Source: Chloroflexota bacterium
GTDB taxonomy: Bacteria; Chloroflexota; Anaerolineae; Anaerolineales; Villigracilaceae
NCBI GenBank assembly: GCA_016235445.1
Contig: JACRLB010000007.1
Span: 62,001 to 126,000 of the forward strand
DNA: 64,000 nt
Reading direction: 5' to 3'
Shown here: one piece after another, positions 26,199 to 34,471 of the stretch
Layout: each line of letters opens with the position of its first letter
Numbering within the stretch: the stretch's first letter is position 1
Made by a program: the position numbers and the translations under genes
The notes under the pieces: generated by a model
Databases searched by the model: none
Seen by the model: only the letters and a program-made list of their open reading frames with translations
What the model was told of the DNA's origin: nothing

Positions 26199-27650
26199 TT
26201 ATGGGCAATTGGCAAGGTCTGCCCGGCCCGAGTTGATGCCTACTTTCATGCAGGCAGTGTTCACCGCTTCGAAATCACTGCCTGTCAGAACATCCAGGTC
26301 GTGGAGCATGACGTTATCCCAGCGTTGGTCCGGGACGCCATTGATAACCCAGGGGCCGCCGTTATCTGCATTGACAATTCCATAGACTTTCATGGTGCGT
26401 AAAATGACTTGCAAAACAGGGTCAAAGCCGCTGATGTTGTAATTGGCTTTCAATCGGAAACGCGCGCCAAACGGGACGGGGTTGGCGCAGGAACCGCTCC
26501 TGGCCTGGTGTCGTGCCGGCCAAATGTACCAATCCGGCGAACAGTTTACTGTAAAGCGCAAGGCGTGAGGAATGATTTGATCGTTCGGGTTTGGCTGTTG
26601 CAGGGCTGTTACAATTTCCTGGTAGCGCGCCAAACCAGCCAGAATAGGCAGTCCTGCGGCGTCGGCGGATGTCCATACGTCGGGACGCAGGGCGTTACTG
26701 CCCATATCCCAAATTGCGCCAGAACCGCCGGACCATTGACCGCCGCTGAATGACATATCATACGTTTCATAAAGTATGCAAGTGTCCGTGTCTACAACTA
26801 ATATGTGACGGTCCGAACCCCACTCGCGCGCGGGACTATTGGGGATGGGGTATGGGCCTGGGTCTGATTGTTCGGGGTAATAAAAATCGACATCGTATTT
26901 TGTGACTGCCGAGCCAGAGACAACGTTATATGGAATGCCGATGGGGCCGCCATCCCATAAGCCGGAGCCAAAGTCCATGTGAAAATGCCTGTCGGCGCCG
27001 ATGGAGTTGATCCATGCGGAGGATCTTGAATCAACACTTAATGTGTTGACCGGGGTATTCCAATAATTATTGGCGGGAAAAACCGCGCACTTGGCGGGGA
27101 TGTTGGGGGCATTGCCAAGCACATAAGCCGTGGTTACCAACACTCCTTCGTAATCGATACTGGCATTACCGCTGGCATTATTGGATTGCAAGAGAATTCG
27201 CACCACGCCATTCCCCTGGACGTGTGCCTGCGGGTTCGGCACATTGAAAGTAAAGGTTTTCCAAATGTTATTCTTTGCGCCCTGGTTTGTGCCGATCTTT
27301 GTCCAGCTTCCAGAAGACCAGTTGTATGCGTACCACGTCCAGGTTTGGGAGCCGGCAGGCAACCCGCGGTAGCTTACTTTTACTTTAAGGGAACTCACCG
27401 ATTGAGGCGGCATCGAAGCGGGCAGTCTGTACGTGCGATAGCCTTTGTAGATTTTATCCGGGGTCTTAAATACCATAAATGTAGCATGGTCAATGGTATC
27501 CAATGCGGAAAGACTCCCTACCGAACTGCCGCTCAAATTTTTATTGGCAGTCGGTGAAAGGGTGGTATTGGCGGCAACTGCATTGCTCGATGGAATGGAC
27601 GTCAACACAGACAGCATAAAAACAAAAAATAAAAAGCGGTGTAATTTCAT
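26199..27650 (-). CDS. Secreted protein of a conserved bacterial family, function unknown
   Basis: A 483-residue exported protein with a classical signal peptide (MKLHRFLFFVFMLSVLTSI, cleaved after about AVA). Residues ~30-190 look like a beta-sandwich carbohydrate/lectin-like module. From about 195 comes a conserved domain seen in many bacterial secreted proteins: CAVFPANNYWNTPV, HMDFGSGLWDGGPIGIPY, SDPGPYPIP, GSGAIWDMGSN, WTSADAAGLPILAGL and DNGGPWVINGVPDQRW. I know of no tested function for it. The ATG at 27650 follows AGGAAAA; the frame extends upstream to 27725 but without a signal sequence. Confidence 0.82.
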   Translation of the reverse strand: MKLHRFLFFVFMLSVLTSIPSSNAVAANTTLSPTANKNLSGSSVGSLSALDTIDHATFMVFKTPDKIYKGYRTYRLPASMPPQSVSSLKVKVSYRGLPAGSQTWTWYAYNWSSGSWTKIGTNQGAKNNIWKTFTFNVPNPQAHVQGNGVVRILLQSNNASGNASIDYEGVLVTTAYVLGNAPNIPAKCAVFPANNYWNTPVNTLSVDSRSSAWINSIGADRHFHMDFGSGLWDGGPIGIPYNVVSGSAVTKYDVDFYYPEQSDPGPYPIPNSPAREWGSDRHILVVDTDTCILYETYDMSFSGGQWSGGSGAIWDMGSNALRPDVWTSADAAGLPILAGLARYQEIVTALQQPNPNDQIIPHALRFTVNCSPDWYIWPARHQARSGSCANPVPFGARFRLKANYNISGFDPVLQVILRTMKVYGIVNADNGGPWVINGVPDQRWDNVMLHDLDVLTGSDFEAVNTACMKVGINSGRADLANCP

Positions 27651-27789
27651 ACGTTTTCCTCTTAAAATGATTTTAACCAAATCCGCCCGTGTCATCGCCT
27701 GTCGAACAGAGGGAATCAATAACAATTTTGCAAGTTTCAGCTTTTTTTGGTCTTTTCAACAGAATTTGGTACGTGGCCCGGTATTTTTT

Positions 27790-28479
27790 TTACAGGGGTA
27801 TCGTAAAGAAGAACGAACTCCCCTGCCCTGCTTCACTTTCGAACCAGGTCTCGCCATCATGCAAATCAATGATGTGCTCGACGATCTTCAAGCCAAGCCC
27901 AAAGCCGAGGCGCGGATCGTTTTTATCTTCGAGGATGGTCTCGAAAGGCTCGAAGACCCGTTCCTGGTCTGCATCGGGGATGCCAATGCCCGTGTCATTG
28001 ACTTCGAAGACAATTTGATTGCGCTCGTTCACCACGCGGACGGTCACCGTCCCGCGTTCAGTGAACTTGACAGCGTTATGGATGTAATTCAACAAAGCCT
28101 GCGAAAGGCGGGTTGGGTCGCCTTCGATTGTCGGAAGATTTTCTGGAATTTCCTCCTCCAATGTAACACCAGCTTTTTGTTCGATCAACTGGTCGGCAAT
28201 GGTCATCACGCCATCGAGCAGGGCATAAATATCCACATCCTGCAAATCCAATTCCATTCGGCCTGTGACGGTTTCCGCATAATCCTGAAAATCGTTTACC
28301 TGCCCAACGAGCGGGGCCAATGCCGCCTGAATATGCTCAATCGGAGAATCCTTGATATCAATATAATCCTCCAATTCTTCGATGCGATACAAGTCATTGA
28401 CCTTGGCCTGTGCTTCGGCCAGCCCTTTGCGGAGGTGGCTGGACATTTTGTACAAAAATTCATTTTGAGTATCGGTCAT
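27790..28479 (-). CDS. Sensor histidine kinase-like protein, no sensor domain
   Basis: A 229-residue protein with a DHp-like helix pair and a complete GHKL ATPase domain: N box LLNYIHNAVKFT (about 135), G1 DTGIGIP, G2 GFGLGLKIVE. The H box reads FLYKMSSHLRKGL; compared with FLANMSHELRTPL the His is shifted one position toward the C-terminus and the Pro is lost. It may therefore phosphorylate poorly or act as a modified scaffold. It starts 3 bp after the ABC exporter gene, with an AGGAG ribosome site at the junction, so the two are co-transcribed. No response regulator is adjacent. Confidence 0.82.
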   Translation of the reverse strand: MTDTQNEFLYKMSSHLRKGLAEAQAKVNDLYRIEELEDYIDIKDSPIEHIQAALAPLVGQVNDFQDYAETVTGRMELDLQDVDIYALLDGVMTIADQLIEQKAGVTLEEEIPENLPTIEGDPTRLSQALLNYIHNAVKFTERGTVTVRVVNERNQIVFEVNDTGIGIPDADQERVFEPFETILEDKNDPRLGFGLGLKIVEHIIDLHDGETWFESEAGQGSSFFFTIPL

Positions 28480-28482
28480 CTT

Positions 28483-30276
28483 TTACTCCTGAAATCCCGT
28501 CTTGTATAGTTCGTAATAATGGCCCTTCGACTCGAGCAAGTCCGCGTGCCTGCCCTGCTCGATGATCTTTCCGCCATCGATGACAACTATTTTATCTGCA
28601 TTCGTAATCGTGGACAAGCGATGCGCGATCACAAAAGATGTGCGCCCCTTCAATAATTTTATCAGCGCGCGTTGAATGATCTGCTCGGTTTGAATATCCA
28701 CAGAAGACGTGGCTTCATCCAAAATCAAAATACGCGGATCGGCAAGCAGTGCGCGCGCAAATGAAATCAACTGACGCTGACCCACACTCAATGTTGCCCC
28801 GCCTTCCTCCACCGAAGTCTCGTAGCCGTTCTTCAAGCCGAGGATAAAATCATGCGCGCCAACGGCAGTCGCGGCGGCGATCACTTCTTCATTGCTGGCA
28901 TCCAAACGCCCGAACAAAATATTTTCCTTCACCGTGCCGTTGAACAGAAACGGGTCTTGCAGAACCATGCCCATTTGAGCGCGCAGTGATTGCTGAGTCA
29001 CCGTCCGCAAGTCCACACCGTCCACGCGCAAACAGCCGTCGGTTGGGTCGTGGAAGCGCGTGAGAAGTTTTACGATGGTCGTCTTGCCCGCACCCGTCTC
29101 GCCAACCAACGCAACCGTCTCCCCTGCTTTTACATCCAAATTAATTTGATCGAGGACAAGAGTCGGGTCATCGGAATAATGGAAGGAGACGTTTTCGAAT
29201 CGCACCCCGCCGATAATTGATTCCAATTCTGCGGCATTTTCCGCATCCCGAACATCCACCGGAGTGTTGAGCAATTCCAAAATTCTTTCGCCGCCCGCCA
29301 TCGTGGATTGGAGCGTATCGAAGCGGCGGCTCAAATCGCGGATCGGCTCGAAGAAACGGTCCACATACAACACGAAAGCGATCAACACCCCCGGGGTAAT
29401 GGACTCGCCCAGCACAGCCGTGCCGCCGACATAAACCACCAGCGCGGTTGCAATCGCGCCAAGCACATCCACAACGGGAGTGAACACCGAAGCGACCTTG
29501 GCCGCATCGAGACTGGTTTCGTAAAAATAGCGGTTGACATATTCCTTGAAGGTTTTGTAATTCCGCTCCTGACGCGAAAACGCCTGCACCACCCGCACCC
29601 CGTTGACATTTTCCGCGAGCACAGAGTTCGTCCACGAAACGGCGGCGCGTACCTTGCGATAATTCTTGCGTGCCACCGAGCGAAACGCCACAGTTGCCAA
29701 AACCATGAAAGGCAGAACGGCGAAGGTCAGCAGGGATAGTTTCAAATTCAAAGCCAGCATCGCGATCAACGTACCGACAATCCCAAGCAAATTGCGGACG
29801 ATTGCCAGCACCGCCCAGGTGATGAATTCGCGCAGTGTGCCCACATCGTTGATGACGCGGGTGATGACACGTCCCACGCTGTAGCGGTTGTAAAAACTCA
29901 GCGAGAGTTTTTGCAAATGCCCGAACATGGCAGTGCGTACGTCATACAAAACATACTGCCCCACACGAGACATGATGCGCACACGCAGATAGTTCACGCC
30001 CAATTGAATTACCGAAACACCAAGGAAGATCAGCGCGGTCTGCTTTAATGAAACGATGTTATTTACGGCAATGCCATCGTCAATTGCCAGCTTCACAAAA
30101 TACGGCCCCGATACGGAAGCCGCCGTCACCAGGATCATGAAAAATAAAGCAATGAGCATTTGCTGAGTGTACGGCCTGACGAATCGCAAAAGTCCACGCG
30201 CCACTTTGGGGTCGTACATCTTGTCGAGGATTTCCTCAGACTGGGTGATGAAGGTTGGGGGGATGATTTTGGTCAT
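28483..30276 (-). CDS. ABC exporter half-transporter (permease fused to ATPase), subunit B
   Basis: A 597-residue exporter with six transmembrane helices (to about residue 320) fused to an ATPase: Walker A GETGAGKTT (about 395), signature LSVGQRQLISFARAL near 495, Walker B ILILDEATSSVD and H-loop IAHRLSTI. It has the architecture of MsbA/LmrCD-type multidrug or lipid exporters. A second such gene lies at 31315-33144 in the same direction; bacterial LmrC/LmrD pairs are arranged this way and act as heterodimers. The signature here is LSVGQ rather than LSGGQ, a common asymmetry in heterodimers. Confidence 0.9.
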   Translation of the reverse strand: MTKIIPPTFITQSEEILDKMYDPKVARGLLRFVRPYTQQMLIALFFMILVTAASVSGPYFVKLAIDDGIAVNNIVSLKQTALIFLGVSVIQLGVNYLRVRIMSRVGQYVLYDVRTAMFGHLQKLSLSFYNRYSVGRVITRVINDVGTLREFITWAVLAIVRNLLGIVGTLIAMLALNLKLSLLTFAVLPFMVLATVAFRSVARKNYRKVRAAVSWTNSVLAENVNGVRVVQAFSRQERNYKTFKEYVNRYFYETSLDAAKVASVFTPVVDVLGAIATALVVYVGGTAVLGESITPGVLIAFVLYVDRFFEPIRDLSRRFDTLQSTMAGGERILELLNTPVDVRDAENAAELESIIGGVRFENVSFHYSDDPTLVLDQINLDVKAGETVALVGETGAGKTTIVKLLTRFHDPTDGCLRVDGVDLRTVTQQSLRAQMGMVLQDPFLFNGTVKENILFGRLDASNEEVIAAATAVGAHDFILGLKNGYETSVEEGGATLSVGQRQLISFARALLADPRILILDEATSSVDIQTEQIIQRALIKLLKGRTSFVIAHRLSTITNADKIVVIDGGKIIEQGRHADLLESKGHYYELYKTGFQE

Positions 30277-30548
30277 AATTCCTTTTCGTCCTCCCGAAGG
30301 ATATCGGGACGATGTGAGCGGAGCGACGAACGCTCTTTGAGGAGCGCAGTCGAAAGACGTGGTTTATATAAAATTTAAGTTTCCTATTCACCCTGCGCTT
30401 CGACTGCGTTCGGACAAAGTGCATGTCCTCTCTCCGCTCAGCGCGAAGAGTCTTCGTCCTCCCGAAGGACATCGGGACGATGTGAGCGGAGGGCTGAGCG
30501 CACTTCGCGAAGCCCGCAGTCGAAGGACAGGTCTTTACATAACTTCGC
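30277..30548. repeat. 146-bp repeat family, partial and full copy upstream of the ABC gene
   Basis: The gap between the ABC exporter gene and the GIY-YIG gene carries one partial copy and one full copy (from about 30396) of a repeat whose arms are CTTCGACTGCG and CGCAGTCGAAGG. Each ends in an AT-rich spacer TTATATAAAATTTAAG. Two further full copies and one incomplete copy lie beyond the GIY-YIG gene. No gene is present in this gap. Confidence 0.8.
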
Positions 30549-30869
30549 TCAGCGCGAGTCCTTCTTCTTTTTTTCTCTTCGCTTTCGTTCTTCTTTCACG
30601 ATCTCATGAATACCATCATAATCATCGCGCATCAAAGCCTCTTTCTTCGCCCTGCTCCAGCCTTTGACTTGCCTTTCAAAACGCAACGCATCCGAATACC
30701 TTGCTGTTTCTTCAGAACACCACACAAGCTTTACAGGTCGGCGGGTAAACGTATAAGCATCTGGGTAAACACCTTCCTGATGCTGTAATAATCTTTCTTC
30801 CACATTTGCGGCGCTGCCGGTGTAATAGGACCCGTCTGCGCATTCGAGAATATATACACGATATGGCAT
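30549..30869 (-). CDS. GIY-YIG nuclease-domain protein
   Basis: A 106-residue single-domain protein of the UPF0213/YhbQ-like group. It starts YRVYILECADGSYYTGSA, containing the two Tyr-containing strands that name the fold, with the conserved Arg in the following helix (VEERLLQHQEG) and a Glu in ALRFERQVKGW. The C-terminus is a highly basic lysine-arginine tail, probably partly encoded by adjacent repeat sequence. It is enclosed on both sides by copies of the 146-bp repeat, so it may have arrived with it or been caught between duplicates. Cellular role unknown. Confidence 0.85.
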   Translation of the reverse strand: MPYRVYILECADGSYYTGSAANVEERLLQHQEGVYPDAYTFTRRPVKLVWCSEETARYSDALRFERQVKGWSRAKKEALMRDDYDGIHEIVKEERKRREKKKKDSR

Positions 30870-30885
30870 ATCACCTCAACAATCA

Positions 30886-31314
30886 CGCTTCGACTGCGCT
30901 CGGACAAAATGCATGTCCTCTCTCCGCTCAGCGCGAAGAGTCTTCGTCCTGAGCGGAGGGCTGAGCGCACTTCGCGAAGCCCGCAGTCGAAGGACAGGTT
31001 TATATAAAATTCAAGTTTCCTATTCACCCTGCGCTTCGACTGCGCTCGGACAAAGTGCATGTCCTCTCTCCGCTCAGCGCGAAGAGTCTTCGTCCTGAGC
31101 GGAGGGCTGAGCGCACTTCGCGAAGCCCGCAGTCGAAGGACAGGTTTGTATAAAATTCAAGTTTCCTATTCACCCTGCGCTTCGACTGCGTTCGGACAAA
31201 ATGCATGTCCTCGCTCCGCTCAGCTCGAAGCATTTCGTCCTGAGCGGAGCGACGAACGCCCTTTGAGGAGCGCAGTCGAAGGACAGATTTTTACATGGCT
31301 CCGCTCAGCGAGAA
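30886..31314. repeat. Tandem array of a 146-bp repeat unit
   Basis: Units begin with CGCTTCGACTGCG at 30886, 31032 and 31178, exactly 146 bp apart; the last is incomplete. Each unit is an imperfect palindrome (CTTCGACTGCG ... CGCAGTCGAAGG) with an AT-rich linker TTATATAAAATTCAAG. This fills the 445-bp gap between the GIY-YIG gene and the next exporter gene. The units differ by only a few bases, so the duplication is recent or kept uniform. Confidence 0.88.
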
Positions 31315-33144
31315 TTATGTATCCGACTTTCTCTGCATCAAGGTGTTCTCATGTTTTTCGCCGCCGCGCTCAACGCCAACAATCTCTTCCGCCATTTCCA
31401 TTTCATCGGAAAACCGCGCCTGCCCCACCAATTGCAGATCGTGAATTTCCCTGTACAAGCCGCCTTCTTTCAACAGCTCGTCATGCGTGCCGCGTTGAAC
31501 AATGCAGCCTTTGTCCATCACGAGGATCATGTCTGCCCGCCGCACGGTGGACAGGCGATGTGCGATCACAAAAGTGGTTCTGCCCTCCATCAACTTATCC
31601 AGCGCGGCCTGAATGAGTTTCTCCGTTTGTGTATCCACACTCGAAAGAGAATCATCCAAAATCAAAATACGCGGGTTCATCAACAACGCGCGCGCAATCG
31701 CCACACGCTGACGCTGTCCGCCAGACAAGGTCACACCGCGCTCACCAACCACAGTCTCGTAGCCGTTTGGAAATCCCTCGATAAATTCATGCGCCTGCGC
31801 CGCCCTCGCCGCCGCGAGCACTTCATCCATCGTTGCATCGGGCCTGCCATAGGCAATATTATTTTTGATCGAATCAGAAAACAACAATGAGGTTTGCAAA
31901 ACGATCCCGATTTGATTTCTCAGCACAGCCAAATCAATTTCGCGGACATCGTGCCCATCCACCAAAACCGTGCCATCGCTGACATCGTAAAAACGCGGGA
32001 TGAGATTCACGAAAGATGTTTTACCCGAACCCGTTGGGCCGATCAACGCGACCAAACGGTTCGGTTCGACCTTCAAGTTGATTCCGTCCAATGAGGCATT
32101 TTTCTCGTTTTGATATTTCAACCCCACCCCGCGAAACGCAACCTCGCCGCGTAAATTCTCCAACTTGATCGCCCCATCTTTGGACTGAATCGCAGGCGCA
32201 ACATCCAACACTTCCAACACGCGTTGCGCGCCCGCCGCGGCTTCACCACCCGCGTTGACGAGTCCCGTCAACGCCTGGGCGGGTTCCGCCATCATCAGGA
32301 TGTAAGCGTTGAAGGCGACAATTGCACCGATGGTGAGCGTTCCATCCATTACCATTTGTCCGCCAAACCAAAGAATTAACATGGTGCTGACCAGGGTCAG
32401 CCAGTTGGTGGTGGGCATGATCTTGGCCCACTCGTCGATCACCTGCACCCAGGTTTTGAAAACATCCTTGTTGGCCTTGTCAAAGCGTTCGATCTCGTAA
32501 TCTTCGCGGGCGAATGCACGTACCACCTGCACACCCGTCACATTCTCCTGCAACCGGTTGGACACCTCCCCGATGGCCGAATCCACGGCGAAGAATAGTT
32601 TGCCGATCTTTGTCCCAAAGCTGGAAGTCATGATGATGAGCGGGATGATCGGCAGGAGCGAAATCACCGCCAAATTGGAATTCACTGAAAACATCACAGC
32701 CAAAATGCCGACAGAGAGAAAAACGAATCGCACCAATTCGGCAATGGACGAGCCTGCAAACTTCTCGATGGAACGCACATCCTCGATACAGCGTGAGATC
32801 AACTGTCCGCTTTGGGCGTGGTCGTGATAGGAAAACGGCAGGTATTGAATATGGTCGTATAAACGATTGCGTAAATCATAACCAACGTTGACGGCGATCC
32901 ACTCGGAAATGTATCGGTGAGATAAATTCAAAATTGCCGAACCAAGCCCGAGCGCAAACAAAAGAAGCGCGGAGCGAATCAGATTTGTCGTCTCACCGCC
33001 CACCAATCCAACATCGATCACAGATTGGATGATGCGCGGCACAAGCAGGTTGAGCCCCGTTAACGTCAACAACATAACGAGTGAAGCGAGAACCTGCCAG
33101 ATGTAAGGTTTGAGAAATGTGGAGATGCGAAGTAGGTTTTTCAT
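31315..33144 (-). CDS. ABC exporter half-transporter (permease fused to ATPase), subunit A
   Basis: A 609-residue exporter. Six transmembrane helices precede an ATPase with Walker A GPTGSGKTS (about 390), signature [15 protein letters not shown] near 490, Walker B ILILDDSLSSVD and H-loop IAHRLSTV. The residue after the Walker B Asp is Asp (LDDS) instead of the catalytic Glu, whereas the partner at 28483 has LDEA. One degenerate and one consensus site is the rule in heterodimeric exporters such as LmrCD/TM287-288, supporting pairing of the two genes. The ATG at 33144 starts the protein at the membrane domain; an upstream extension to 33225 is unlikely. Confidence 0.9.
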   Translation of the reverse strand: MKNLLRISTFLKPYIWQVLASLVMLLTLTGLNLLVPRIIQSVIDVGLVGGETTNLIRSALLLFALGLGSAILNLSHRYISEWIAVNVGYDLRNRLYDHIQYLPFSYHDHAQSGQLISRCIEDVRSIEKFAGSSIAELVRFVFLSVGILAVMFSVNSNLAVISLLPIIPLIIMTSSFGTKIGKLFFAVDSAIGEVSNRLQENVTGVQVVRAFAREDYEIERFDKANKDVFKTWVQVIDEWAKIMPTTNWLTLVSTMLILWFGGQMVMDGTLTIGAIVAFNAYILMMAEPAQALTGLVNAGGEAAAGAQRVLEVLDVAPAIQSKDGAIKLENLRGEVAFRGVGLKYQNEKNASLDGINLKVEPNRLVALIGPTGSGKTSFVNLIPRFYDVSDGTVLVDGHDVREIDLAVLRNQIGIVLQTSLLFSDSIKNNIAYGRPDATMDEVLAAARAAQAHEFIEGFPNGYETVVGERGVTLSGGQRQRVAIARALLMNPRILILDDSLSSVDTQTEKLIQAALDKLMEGRTTFVIAHRLSTVRRADMILVMDKGCIVQRGTHDELLKEGGLYREIHDLQLVGQARFSDEMEMAEEIVGVERGGEKHENTLMQRKSDT

Positions 33145-33236
33145 GAACGGGGTTTTTAGGATACCACATAACAATGCGGGAAATAAAATCGGGCTGACTC
33201 GAGTCAGCCCGATTCGATGAAACAAAAAATGTGAGG

Positions 33237-33467
33237 TTACACGTCCACTGCAAGGCAGGTGAGGGTTTGCTCCACGCCAGGGATGGGCTGGATTTCCAGA
33301 GCCGTGATCGCGCCGAGGTTGGCGATGTCGGGCGCTTCCACGACGGCCACCGCGTCATAGGGGCCGAAGGTCATGTGAGCTTCGAGGACGCCCTTGATTT
33401 TGCGGAGATGGCCAACGACTTCTTTCACGCCCCCTGCATGGATCTTGATCATGATATATGCTTTCAT
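33237..33467 (-). CDS. Stand-alone Lrp/AsnC ligand-binding (RAM) domain protein
   Basis: A 76-residue protein corresponding only to the C-terminal effector domain of Lrp/AsnC regulators (MKAYIMIKI, then GPYDAVAVVEAPD and a final GVEQTLTCLAV strand). It lacks the helix-turn-helix, so it cannot bind DNA on its own. Such small RAM proteins form oligomers and may modulate full-length regulators. It follows the FNT channel gene by 9 bp in the same direction, so a role linked to that channel is possible. Confidence 0.87.
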   Translation of the reverse strand: MKAYIMIKIHAGGVKEVVGHLRKIKGVLEAHMTFGPYDAVAVVEAPDIANLGAITALEIQPIPGVEQTLTCLAVDV

Positions 33468-33476
33468 TGCTTCTCC

Positions 33477-34367
33477 TTATCGATCTCTCTTGTTGCGAAG
33501 GAAAACGACCCAATAGATGGCGGCCACGAGAACCGCTCCGCCGATGATATTGCCAATGGTAACAGGAATTAAGTTGTTTATGAAAAAAGCTTTCCAGGTG
33601 AGCGCCTCCAGGTTTGGGACTTTCTCTGCGGCCTTCGCCATGTATTCGGGGTCAAACCCTTTTACCAGCAAGGCGTAGGGAATAAAGTACATATTGGCAA
33701 TGCTATGCTCGAAGCCCGCTGTCACAAAAGCTGTAACGGGGAAGATAATGGAAACGATCTTATCGAGTGTGGTGCGCGCGCTGTATGTAAGCCAGACCGC
33801 AAGGCAAACCAATGCATTGCAGAGGATGCCCAATGCAATCGCCTGCACGAATTCAAGATCACATTTTGCAACGGCGATCTTCAGTGCGGTAATGCCAACG
33901 GCATCTGAGCCGAAGGTGTATTGCTTGCTGAAAAACATTAATCCAGCGGTGGCAATGGAGCCGATGAAGTTGCCCGCATACACGATTCCCCAATTTCGCA
34001 GGAGTGCGCGCCCAGTGACCTTGCCGCTGGCCCAGGCCATCACGATCATGTTGTTGCCTGTAAACAGTTCTGCGCCGCCCACAATGACGAGGATCAGGCC
34101 GAGGCAGAAGACAAGTCCGCTGAGCAACCGCGTGACGCCATACGGCAAGCTTGTGGAAAACGCCACCGCCCCATCCGCCGCAGTGACAGACATGCCGCCC
34201 GCCGCGACGGTTGTGGCGAAGATCGCGCCCAATGAAATGAAAGCGCCTGCCAGGATCGAAAGCATCAGCATGGTAAAGGCGGGCATCTCCGCTTTGCGAA
34301 CGCCCAGGTATTCTGCGCGGGTTGCCATCTCGGCAGGCAAAAGAGAATCGATTCGAAGTTCACTCAT
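33477..34367 (-). CDS. Formate/nitrite transporter (FNT) family channel
   Basis: A 296-residue inner-membrane protein with six to seven hydrophobic segments. The FNT signatures are recognisable: LSILAGAFISLGAIFATTV in helix 1, GGAELFTGNNMIVMAWASGKV near 105 and FVTAGFEHSIANMYFIPYAL near 215, whose Asn-x-x-Asn/His elements form the pore. FNT channels move formate, nitrite or hydrosulfide. The partner protein at 33237 and the absence of pfl or nitrite reductase genes nearby leave the substrate open. Confidence 0.92.
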   Translation of the reverse strand: MSELRIDSLLPAEMATRAEYLGVRKAEMPAFTMLMLSILAGAFISLGAIFATTVAAGGMSVTAADGAVAFSTSLPYGVTRLLSGLVFCLGLILVIVGGAELFTGNNMIVMAWASGKVTGRALLRNWGIVYAGNFIGSIATAGLMFFSKQYTFGSDAVGITALKIAVAKCDLEFVQAIALGILCNALVCLAVWLTYSARTTLDKIVSIIFPVTAFVTAGFEHSIANMYFIPYALLVKGFDPEYMAKAAEKVPNLEALTWKAFFINNLIPVTIGNIIGGAVLVAAIYWVVFLRNKRDR

Positions 34368-34471
34368 AAAATTACCCTTTCCATTTTTTTATTTGTGATT
34401 TTTTTCACAACACGAGTATATCAAAGAGAATCAAAAGTGAGAAGTTTGGATGTAATCAAAAGCGGGTGATA

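Noticed and set aside
27493-28509. 338-codon open frame opposite the kinase gene
   Set aside because: Overlaps the histidine kinase, whose motifs are clear, and reads across the gap and the signal peptide of the secreted protein.
30886-31314. Integron cassette array
   Set aside because: No integrase gene and no attC-type core sites; the repeat units are plain tandem duplicates.
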